Part shown: positions 1 through 6,271 of the stretch, piece by piece
Layout: each line of letters starts with the position of its first letter
Numbering within the stretch: the first letter of the stretch is position 1
Source: Pseudomonadota bacterium
GTDB lineage: Bacteria; Pseudomonadota; Gammaproteobacteria; Burkholderiales; Burkholderiaceae_B
Direction: 5' to 3'
DNA length: 7,562 nucleotides
Assembly: GCA_023437255.1 (NCBI GenBank)
Contig: JAEZGR010000303.1
Span: 1 to 7,562, forward strand
The notes under the pieces: generated by a model
The model's input: only the letters and a program-made list of their open reading frames with translations
The model's database searches: none
Told to the model about the DNA's origin: nothing
Position numbers and translations under genes: made by a program

Positions 1-1224
1 TTCGAGCACGCTGCGGGGCCCCAATGCTTCGAGCGTTTGAGTCAGCGATGTCAGGCGCTCACGCCTGCGCAGCTGCAGGTCTGCAAGTGCGCGATCAAGG
101 GACTGCGCAAGGCGCAGCACATGGCGCCGCTGCTCGGTGACTCTCGGGTAGCTGCGCTCCAGACGCGTGCCGGCCAACGCCGAGCGCGCCGCCGCGCGCT
201 CGAGATTGCGCTGGGCCGCGTGTTGCAGGCGCCGGCTCAGGGCACTCAATTGCTCGCGCTGCTGCTGCAGGCGCTGCCGTGGTGAGACCAGCCCCGCCCG
301 CGCGCGATCGAGTCGCAGCGACGCCCGCTCGATCAGACGCATTTGTCGGGAAGTGAGCGCCTCAAGCGCGCCCGCCATTGCACGCAGACACTCCTCGCGG
401 GGCATGCAGGCCAGTTCGGCGGCCGCCGTCGGCGTGGGCGCCCGCAGGTCGGCAACGAAATCGGCGATGGTGAAGTCGGTTTCATGACCCACGCCGCTGA
501 CGACCGGTACCGGGCAGGCCGCTATCGCTCGCGCCAGCGACTCGTCGTTGAAGGCCCAGAGGTCTTCAAGACTGCCCCCGCCGCGCACCAGCAGCAGCGT
601 ATCGACTTCGGCGCGCTCACCTGCGACTTGCAAGGCCTGCACCAACGCCGCAGGCGCATCCGCGCCCTGGACCGGCGCCGGATACACAATGACCGGCACA
701 TGAGGCGCGCGCCGCGCCAGCGCCGTCAGCACATCGCGCAGCGCCGCGGCCGCCAGCGAGGTCACGACGCCGATGCAACGCGGATGGCGCGCGATCGGCC
801 GTTTGCGCGCCGGATCAAACAACCCTTCCGTCTCAAGCTTCTGCTTCAGGCGCATGAACGCTTCGTGCAGGTCGCCCTGCCCGGCCCTGCGCATGCTCTC
901 GACCTGAACCTGATAATCACCCCGTGGTTCATAAAGTGTGACGGTGACGCGAAACTCGAATCGTTCACCCGCCCGCGGCACGAAACCCACCGCCTGAGCC
1001 CGGCCGCGGAACATCACGGCACGAACCGCGGCACGGTCGTCCTTGATGGAGAAATACCAGTGCCCGGATGCCGCCGCGGTGAAGTTGGATATTTCTCCGC
1101 GCAGCCAGATACGGGTGAATGAGGCCTCGAGCAGCTGGCCCACCTGGCGATTGAGTTGTGCAACCGTCCAGATCGGTTCCTGGCCGCCGGAGGACACTAA
1201 TCCGAGGGAAAAATCAAGGCTCAT
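1..1224 (-). CDS. xseA: Exodeoxyribonuclease VII large subunit, 3' end cut by window edge
   Basis: XseA is the catalytic large subunit of exonuclease VII, a cytoplasmic enzyme that degrades single-stranded DNA from both ends and works with several copies of the small subunit XseB (not in this window). Reading leftward from the ATG at 1224-1222 gives 408 residues open to the window edge. An N-terminal OB-type DNA-binding domain covers about residues 18-115, with RGEISNF at 42-48 and GHWYFSIKD at 54-62. The catalytic domain has RGGGSLEDLWAFN at 214-226 and SGVGHETDFT from 243. After about residue 275 comes a long Arg/Gln/Leu-rich helical, probably coiled-coil, segment. The last visible residues are LGPRSVLE; in the family an RGYAIV-like strand normally follows, so roughly 40-50 residues lie outside the window. 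The ATG fits the usual short family N-terminus, but the Shine-Dalgarno is weak. A TACAAT -10-like hexamer (1259-1254) lies about 30 nt upstream without a good -35. Transcribed divergently from exbB. Confidence 0.95.
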   Translation of the reverse strand, partial: MSLDFSLGLVSSGGQEPIWTVAQLNRQVGQLLEASFTRIWLRGEISNFTAAASGHWYFSIKDDRAAVRAVMFRGRAQAVGFVPRAGERFEFRVTVTLYEPRGDYQVQVESMRRAGQGDLHEAFMRLKQKLETEGLFDPARKRPIARHPRCIGVVTSLAAAALRDVLTALARRAPHVPVIVYPAPVQGADAPAALVQALQVAGERAEVDTLLLVRGGGSLEDLWAFNDESLARAIAACPVPVVSGVGHETDFTIADFVADLRAPTPTAAAELACMPREECLRAMAGALEALTSRQMRLIERASLRLDRARAGLVSPRQRLQQQREQLSALSRRLQHAAQRNLERAAARSALAGTRLERSYPRVTEQRRHVLRLAQSLDRALADLQLRRRERLTSLTQTLEALGPRSVLE

Positions 1225-1419
1225 GGTGCTGTTCTGTCCACAGTCATAGGTGAATTGTAAAAACGCCGAAATATCGGGCCTGACGGCGCATCAGATAAAG
1301 CATCGCCTGAATAAGGATCCACAAGTCGTTGAATAAAAAGGGGTTTTCTTAAAATCTGCTTGTGGCTGAAAATTGCGCAATGAACCGCAAGCCCAGCGAA
1401 AATGCGGCCCTTGGCCATA

Positions 1420-1454
1420 TTGCCCACAGAATTATCCACAGGTTCTGTGGATAC
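1420..1454. promoter_or_regulatory. Putative DnaA-box cluster (three sites in 35 bp)
   Basis: Compared with the DnaA box TTATCCACA, positions 1432-1440 match 9 of 9 on the plus strand. Positions 1446-1454 (TGTGGATAC) match 8 of 9 on the minus strand. Positions 1420-1428 (TTGCCCACA) match 7 of 9. The first two sites are 12 bp apart start to start, the second and third face each other. Looser 7/9 sites occur at 1234-1242, 1315-1323 and 1361-1369, flanking an AT-rich stretch. The motif matches are directly visible; binding by DnaA is inference. The main chromosomal origin in betaproteobacteria is normally beside dnaA, which is not here. A regulatory or DnaA-titrating role, or coincidence with an operator for another protein, is therefore possible. 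Confidence 0.5.
1433..1453. repeat. Perfect 9-bp inverted repeat with 3-nt loop
   Basis: TATCCACAG (1433-1441), then GTT, then CTGTGGATA (1445-1453) is a perfect inverted repeat. It is formed by two facing DnaA-box-like sites. No T-run follows it on either strand, so it does not look like an intrinsic terminator. It could be a dyad operator, or simply the consequence of paired boxes. It lies about 100 bp upstream of the exbB start. Confidence 0.8.
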
Positions 1455-1554
1455 CTTCCGCTAAGCCAATAGCCACGCCACTTTCAGGTGCCTGCCCCCG
1501 GTTGCGACCACTGGATTGTAGAATGCTGCATCATCGAATTCGCGGAAACTGCAG

Positions 1555-2163
1555 ATGCTCGACTTGATCCACGCCGCCGGCTGGCCGGTATGGCTGCTCA
1601 TCGCCACTTCCGTGCTCGGTCTGGCCATCATCATCGAACGCTTTTTGTCATTGCGTACGCAACGGGTGCTACCCACACGTCTGCCGGGCCAGGTGCTTGA
1701 GCTCGTCAGGCAGCAGAATCAGGAACCCGAAGCCCTCGTGCGGCTTGCAGGCTCCTCGCCGCTGGGCCGCGTGCTGGCAGAGGTCCTGGTGAACCGCGAT
1801 GAGGCCGCGCCGATCCGCCTGGCCGCCGTCGAAGACGTGGGCAAGGACGTCGCGCATCAGCTGAACCGCTACCTGCCGGCCCTGGCCACGATCGCCGTGG
1901 TCGCGCCCTTGATGGGCCTGTTCGGCACGGTCGTGGGCATGATCGAGATCTTCGGCTCTTACACGCCCGCCGGCGGCGACCCCGCCCAGCTGGCCCGAGG
2001 CATTTCGATCGCCCTGTACAACACGGCGTTCGGCATCATCATCGCCATCCCCGCCCTGGTCTTCCATCGTTTTTTCCGCTCCCGCGTCGATCACTTCCTG
2101 CATCGCATGGAGCGTGAGGCCGGCGCGCTGAGCCGGCTGGTGGATCGCGGAGCTGGCCAATGA
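1555..2163 (+). CDS. exbB: MotA/TolQ/ExbB-family proton channel protein
   Basis: Inner-membrane protein of 202 residues in the ExbB/TolQ family, which forms a pentameric proton channel with an ExbD/TolR partner and uses the proton motive force to drive an envelope process. Three membrane segments are visible at about residues 10-28, 107-132 and 147-170, with a cytoplasmic loop between the first two. Family signatures are APLMGLFGTVVGM (117-129, with pore Thr125) and ALYNTAFG (153-160, with Thr157) followed by AIPAL. Where E. coli ExbB/TolQ have a membrane Glu five residues before the second Thr, this protein has Ile152. The start is well defined: an in-frame TAG lies at 1519-1521 and this is the only ATG after it; a GGAAA at 1544-1548 may serve as a weak ribosome site. 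The stop overlaps the exbD start by 4 nt (ATGA). The position beside lpxK points to an envelope-linked role; classical TonB-dependent uptake is not supported because no tonB is present here. Confidence 0.9.
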   Translation: MLDLIHAAGWPVWLLIATSVLGLAIIIERFLSLRTQRVLPTRLPGQVLELVRQQNQEPEALVRLAGSSPLGRVLAEVLVNRDEAAPIRLAAVEDVGKDVAHQLNRYLPALATIAVVAPLMGLFGTVVGMIEIFGSYTPAGGDPAQLARGISIALYNTAFGIIIAIPALVFHRFFRSRVDHFLHRMEREAGALSRLVDRGAGQ

Positions 2164-2579
2164 ACTTCAGGAAGCGCCAGCCCGACGACACGCTCGAGAT
2201 CAATCTGATCCCGCTGATCGACGTGCTGCTGGTCATCCTCATCTTCTTGGCGGCGACCACATCGTTTCACCGCTACCAGCAACTAAAGCTCAGTTTGCCA
2301 CGTGCCGCTGCCGAAGCACAGATGCAGGATGCACTGCACATCGCCGTGACTCACGACGGCCTGTACGCAGTTCAGGGCCAGACCTTGCCGGGCACCACGA
2401 CGAACGATCTCGCGCTGGCACTCAGCCAGGTGCTGGCAGCCAGCGCAGATCCGGCAAACGAAGTGCTGGTGATCGACGCAGACGCTCAGGCCGCCCATGC
2501 GGCCGTCGTCCGGGTCATGGAGGCCGCCCGGCAGGCCGGTATTGAACGCGTGCACTTTGCCACACAGGCGAGTCCATGA
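2160..2579 (+). CDS. exbD: ExbD/TolR-family proton channel partner
   Basis: Protein of 139 residues, the usual ExbD/TolR size. It has a short cytoplasmic N-terminus, one membrane helix at about residues 14-33, and a periplasmic domain. The hallmark is INLIPLIDVLLVILIFL, in which Asp21 matches the proton-carrying Asp of the family (Asp25 in E. coli ExbD, from memory). The periplasmic part has the expected pattern: a region that presents LPLPRA-like residues after the helix, then a repeat of beta strands ending in VLVIDADAQAAHAAVVRVMEAAR, which resembles the ExbD 'D..a.y..vv.vm..a..aG' motif. It starts inside the exbB stop (ATGA, 2160-2163) and its own stop overlaps the lpxK start the same way, so the three genes are probably co-transcribed and translationally coupled. 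The periplasmic client cannot be deduced from the window. Confidence 0.9.
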   Translation: MNFRKRQPDDTLEINLIPLIDVLLVILIFLAATTSFHRYQQLKLSLPRAAAEAQMQDALHIAVTHDGLYAVQGQTLPGTTTNDLALALSQVLAASADPANEVLVIDADAQAAHAAVVRVMEAARQAGIERVHFATQASP

Positions 2580-3658
2580 AGGCACGCCTCGAACGCGCCC
2601 TGCACGCTGCCTGGCAAAAAGAAGGGCTGCTGAGCACCCTGTTGTGGCCGCTGTCACGGGTGTATGCCGCCGCCCTCGCATGGCGCGAGGCAAAGTTCCA
2701 GCGCCCCGGGCGCATCCACCACGAAACCATTCCCGTCGTGGTGGTCGGCAACATATATGTGGGCGGCACGGGCAAGACCCCGGTCACCATTGCCCTGGTC
2801 GAGGCACTGAAGGCGCGCGGCTGGCAACCCGGCGTCATCAGCCGGGGCTACGGCAGCAAGCCGGCAGACAAGCCACGGGTGGGCGCCGGAGCACTCGAGG
2901 CTGCGCTCTTTGGCGACGAGCCGGCGCTGATCGCCGCACAGACCGGCGTTCCGATCGCGGTCCACCCTGATCGCGCAGCCGCCCTGCGCCGGCTGCGCCG
3001 CCACTACCCCAAGGTAGACGTGGTGATCAGCGACGACGGCCTGCAGCACCTAGGTCTGGGCCGCGATCTCGAGATCATCGTGCAAGACGCGCGCGGTGTG
3101 GGCAACGGCCGCCTGCTGCCCGCAGGGCCACTGCGCGAACCCGCATCCCGCCTGCGCTCGGTCGATATCGTCGTGAACAACCTGCTTCCCGGTGAGTCTG
3201 CACCCAACGTGCCGACCGGAATGGCGCACGTCATCGACATGCGCCTGGCACCGGTGCGCGTGGAACACCTGGTGAGCGGCGAACAGCTCGCCTGGGCAGA
3301 CTGGCTGACGAGCCATGGCGACAGCCCATGTGCGGCAGTGGCGGCAATCGGCCGCCCGGAGCGATTCTTCGGCATGCTGCGCACGCACGGGGTCGAATTG
3401 CTTGTTGAGCGCCGCCTGCCCGATCACTACGATTACGGGGAATCGCCGTTTCGCGATGTGCATGCGGAGTGCATTCTCATCACCCCGAAAGACGCCGTCA
3501 AATGCCGGCGCTTTGGCGACGCAAGACTTTACTGTGTGCACCCTGCCCCGCAGTTCTCGGACCCCGACTGGCTCGAACTGATCCATAGCCTGCTGCAGGC
3601 AATTTCCGCGCGTAAACAGACTACGCAGCGCCCCGAGCCGGTAAACTCCAAGCTTTGA
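2576..3658 (+). CDS. lpxK: Tetraacyldisaccharide 4'-kinase (lipid A biosynthesis)
   Basis: LpxK transfers phosphate from ATP to the 4' position of the tetraacyldisaccharide-1-phosphate precursor, giving lipid IVA in the Raetz pathway. It works at the cytoplasmic face of the inner membrane. The protein is 360 residues, a little longer than E. coli LpxK (about 328). An N-terminal hydrophobic/amphipathic segment (about 17-36, [17 protein letters not shown]) fits the membrane anchor. The P-loop is [12 protein letters not shown] at 58-69, followed by SRGYG at 89-93, FGDEP at 112-116 and the family motif SDDGLQH at 152-158. [11 protein letters not shown] comes slightly later, and ITPKDAVK near 302-309 matches the conserved C-terminal TEKDAVK motif. 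Start is the ATG overlapping the exbD stop. The last ~20 residues ([13 protein letters not shown]) look like an unconserved tail. Neighbouring kdsB acts next in the same pathway. Confidence 0.96.
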   Translation: MKARLERALHAAWQKEGLLSTLLWPLSRVYAAALAWREAKFQRPGRIHHETIPVVVVGNIYVGGTGKTPVTIALVEALKARGWQPGVISRGYGSKPADKPRVGAGALEAALFGDEPALIAAQTGVPIAVHPDRAAALRRLRRHYPKVDVVISDDGLQHLGLGRDLEIIVQDARGVGNGRLLPAGPLREPASRLRSVDIVVNNLLPGESAPNVPTGMAHVIDMRLAPVRVEHLVSGEQLAWADWLTSHGDSPCAAVAAIGRPERFFGMLRTHGVELLVERRLPDHYDYGESPFRDVHAECILITPKDAVKCRRFGDARLYCVHPAPQFSDPDWLELIHSLLQAISARKQTTQRPEPVNSKL

Positions 3659-3732
3659 CACGTTGCGCCGACCCTTGTGTCACCCCGCGCGCAGCAACCA
3701 CCGCAATATCGCCTACGGCTACAGGATCACGC

Positions 3733-3945
3733 ATGGAATCCCGACTGTTAGACATCCTTGTCTGTCCCCTTTGCAAAAGCCCCCTGAGGCATGACCGGCG
3801 GCAGAAGGAACTGATCTGTCGCGCCGACAAACTCGCCTTTCCCATTCGTGACGGCGTGCCGATCATGCTCGAGAGCGAGGCGCGCGAGCTCGACCTTGCC
3901 ACCGAGGCCGCGCGCGACACCGAATCCGGCAGCACCCCGCAATGA
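3733..3945 (+). CDS. Small Trm112/YcaR-family (UPF0434) protein
   Basis: A 70-residue protein closely resembling E. coli YcaR, which also sits just before kdsB. The N-terminus ([16 protein letters not shown]) and [20 protein letters not shown] (34-53) are the family signature. Cys11, Cys14 and Cys29 are present; the place of a fourth metal ligand is taken by Asp32, as I remember for YcaR. In eukaryotes and archaea Trm112 proteins activate methyltransferases; the bacterial role is not settled, so none is assigned. The ATG at 3733 was chosen because AGGA lies at 3723-3726 at good spacing and the product then begins exactly like the family. A frame extension from a TTG at 3655 adds 26 unrelated residues. 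The acidic tail (about 50-70) is poorly conserved. The stop overlaps the kdsB start by 4 nt. Confidence 0.9.
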   Translation: MESRLLDILVCPLCKSPLRHDRRQKELICRADKLAFPIRDGVPIMLESEARELDLATEAARDTESGSTPQ

Positions 3946-4706
3946 GTTTCATCGCCGTCGTTCCGGCGCGCCTGGCCTCTTCGCGGCTGCCAGACAAGCC
4001 GTTGCTCGATATCGCCGGCAAACCCATGGTCGTGCGCACCGCCGAACGCGCCCGGGCGTCATCGGCCAGCCGTGTTCTGGTGGCCACCGACGACACCCGC
4101 ATTCACGAAACCGCACAGACGCATGGCTTCGAAGCCATGCTCACGCGTACCGACCACGCGACCGGCACCGACCGCCTCGCCGAAGTCGTTGAACGGCTCG
4201 ACTTGCCCGACGACACGGTGCTGGTCAACGTACAGGGCGACGAACCGCTCATAGAACCCGCACTCATCGATGCCGTCGCCGGCCTGCTCCTGCGCGACAC
4301 CGAGGCGGCCATGTCCACCTGTGCCAGCCGCATCACGGCACTGGCCACCTTCATGAGCCCCAATGCCGTGAAGGTCGTCTGCGATACCGCGGGCCGCGCG
4401 CTGTATTTTTCACGTGCACCCATTCCGTGGCCAAGAGACGCCTTCGCCAATGGCCCCGACGCCCTGCCGCAGAACCTGAACGCCTTGCACCACATCGGCC
4501 TTTATGCCTATCGGGCCGGCTTTCTGCGACGCTTCAGCAGCCTGCCGCAGGGGCCGCTGGAACGGTGGGAATCGTTGGAGCAGCTGCGTGCGCTGGAAAA
4601 TGGGCACGCGATTTCCGTCCACATTACGCCGAGCCACCCGCCAGCAGGGGTCGATACTCCAGAAGACCTCGAGCGCGTTCGGCGCATTTGCGCAAATCAG
4701 GTATAA
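3942..4706 (+). CDS. kdsB: 3-deoxy-manno-octulosonate cytidylyltransferase (CMP-KDO synthetase)
   Basis: KdsB joins KDO to CMP using CTP, releasing pyrophosphate; the CMP-KDO is then used to attach KDO to lipid IVA, so it follows LpxK in lipopolysaccharide core assembly. Cytoplasmic. The 254-residue length is typical. The N-terminal nucleotide-binding motif is [19 protein letters not shown] (6-24), where many homologues have RLPGKPL, so position 18 is Asp in place of Gly. Other signatures are TDD at 49-51, [12 protein letters not shown] (71-82), [10 protein letters not shown] (95-104), YFSRAPIPW, and HHIGLYAYR in the second half. The C-terminus [14 protein letters not shown] matches the family. 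Start overlaps the upstream stop as ATGA, indicating coupling to the Trm112-type gene. No terminator is seen after the TAA stop. Confidence 0.97.
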   Translation: MSFIAVVPARLASSRLPDKPLLDIAGKPMVVRTAERARASSASRVLVATDDTRIHETAQTHGFEAMLTRTDHATGTDRLAEVVERLDLPDDTVLVNVQGDEPLIEPALIDAVAGLLLRDTEAAMSTCASRITALATFMSPNAVKVVCDTAGRALYFSRAPIPWPRDAFANGPDALPQNLNALHHIGLYAYRAGFLRRFSSLPQGPLERWESLEQLRALENGHAISVHITPSHPPAGVDTPEDLERVRRICANQV

Positions 4707-4723
4707 CCCGCAAAGCCGCCTGA

Positions 4724-5455
<732 letters not shown>

Positions 5456-5503
5456 CAGGCATCGTTGGCCATCAGGTTCCGTCATCCAGCATAGAGAGTA
5501 GCA

Positions 5504-6262
5504 ATGGAAATCAAGGACAAGGTATTTATTGTCACGGGCGGTGCATCGGGCCTCGGCGCAGGCACCGTCCGCATGCTCGTCCAGAATGGCGGCAAGGTCG
5601 TCATCGCCGACGTACAAGACGAAGCCGGTCAGGCGCTGGCCCAGGAGCTCGGCCAGGTCTTCGTGCATTGCGATGTCACGCAAGAAGCCGACGGTCAGGC
5701 GGCAGTCGATGCGGCACTCAAGATGGGCCGTCTCTTCGGCCTCGTCAACTGCGCGGGCATCGCCCCGGCCCAACGCACCGTCGGCCGCAAGGGTCCGCAC
5801 GACCTGGGCCTCTTCCAGAAGGTCATCAGCGTCAACCTGATCGGTACGTTCAACATGATCCGTCTGGCGGCAGCGGCCATGAGCGAGAACGAGCCCGAGC
5901 CCACCGGCGAACGCGGCGTTCTCATCAATACGGCTTCCGTGGCGGCCTATGACGGCCAGATCGGGCAAGCCGCCTACTCCGCGTCCAAGGGCGGTGTGGT
6001 GGGCATGACCTTGCCCATCGCGCGAGACCTTGCGCAGAGCGGCATCCGCTGCATGACCATCGCCCCGGGCATCTTCGGCACACCCATGATGTTCGGCATG
6101 CCGCAGGAAGTTCAGGATTCGCTGGCTGCCAGCATCCCCTTCCCGTCCCGCCTGGGCACGCCCGAAGACTACGCGCGGCTCGTGCACAGCATCGTCACCA
6201 ACGACATGCTCAACGGTGAGACCATCCGTCTCGACGGCGCCATCCGCATGGCACCGAAGTAA
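5504..6262 (+). CDS. Short-chain dehydrogenase, HSD10 / 3-hydroxyacyl-CoA dehydrogenase type
   Basis: A 252-residue classical SDR with a Rossmann fold. The cofactor motif TGGASGLG is at 11-18 and Asp36 at the end of the second strand predicts NAD(H) over NADP(H). NCAGIAPA is at 82-89. Catalytic residues are Asn111, Ser145 ([11 protein letters not shown]), Tyr158 and Lys162 (YSASK). The insertion with [12 protein letters not shown] (127-138) and the ending [17 protein letters not shown] are typical of the HSD17B10 / 2-methyl-3-hydroxyacyl-CoA dehydrogenase group, which oxidises 3-hydroxyacyl-CoA in fatty-acid or isoleucine breakdown. Substrate assignment is by resemblance; other SDR substrates cannot be excluded. 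The start has a modest GAGAG ribosome site at 5494-5498. It lies 48 bp after adk and 9 bp before murJ, so it is probably read together with murJ. Confidence 0.88.
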   Translation: MEIKDKVFIVTGGASGLGAGTVRMLVQNGGKVVIADVQDEAGQALAQELGQVFVHCDVTQEADGQAAVDAALKMGRLFGLVNCAGIAPAQRTVGRKGPHDLGLFQKVISVNLIGTFNMIRLAAAAMSENEPEPTGERGVLINTASVAAYDGQIGQAAYSASKGGVVGMTLPIARDLAQSGIRCMTIAPGIFGTPMMFGMPQEVQDSLAASIPFPSRLGTPEDYARLVHSIVTNDMLNGETIRLDGAIRMAPK

Positions 6263-6271
6263 GCAGGCGTC

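Larger units (their letters stand above)
1225..1554. other. Divergent xseA/exbB intergenic region with DnaA-box-like motifs
   Basis: These 330 bases contain no convincing gene; the open frames crossing them are short and have no recognisable protein character. The region must hold the promoters of both xseA (leftward) and the exbB-lpxK-kdsB group (rightward), but I cannot assign a convincing -35/-10 pair to either. It is visibly richer in A/T than its surroundings, especially 1328-1375. It carries several CCACA/TGTGG-centred 9-mers that resemble DnaA boxes: 1234-1242, 1315-1323, 1361-1369, 1420-1428, 1432-1440 and 1446-1454. The last three are annotated separately. Confidence 0.7.

Noticed and set aside
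343..1122. A 259-residue plus-strand frame.
   Set aside because: It lies opposite xseA, whose minus-strand translation shows the full set of exonuclease VII motifs. The plus frame is Arg/His-rich and has no family features.
1221..1439. A 72-residue minus-strand frame in the intergenic region, ending at the xseA start codon.
   Set aside because: No recognisable family or good ribosome site; it spans the AT-rich, box-containing region where regulatory DNA is expected. A leader peptide overlapping xseA cannot be fully excluded, but nothing supports it.
1502..1524. TTGCGA and TAGAAT as a sigma-70 promoter for exbB.
   Set aside because: The spacer would be only 11 bp, too short for a normal sigma-70 promoter; TAGAAT alone is not enough.
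1511..1528. A sigma-54-like element upstream of exbB (CTGG, then TGCT with GG and GC 10 bp apart).
   Set aside because: The spacing fits GG-N10-GC, but the conserved CAC after the GG and the first T of TTGC are missing, and there is no reason to expect sigma-54 control of these genes. Probably chance.
2497..2970. A 157-residue plus-strand frame across the exbD-lpxK junction.
   Set aside because: Out-of-frame shadow of exbD and lpxK, with Arg/Pro-rich sequence and no motif.
3655..3732. N-terminal extension of the Trm112-like gene from a TTG.
   Set aside because: The added 26 residues do not resemble the family, while the ATG at 3733 has a well-spaced AGGA and gives the standard N-terminus.
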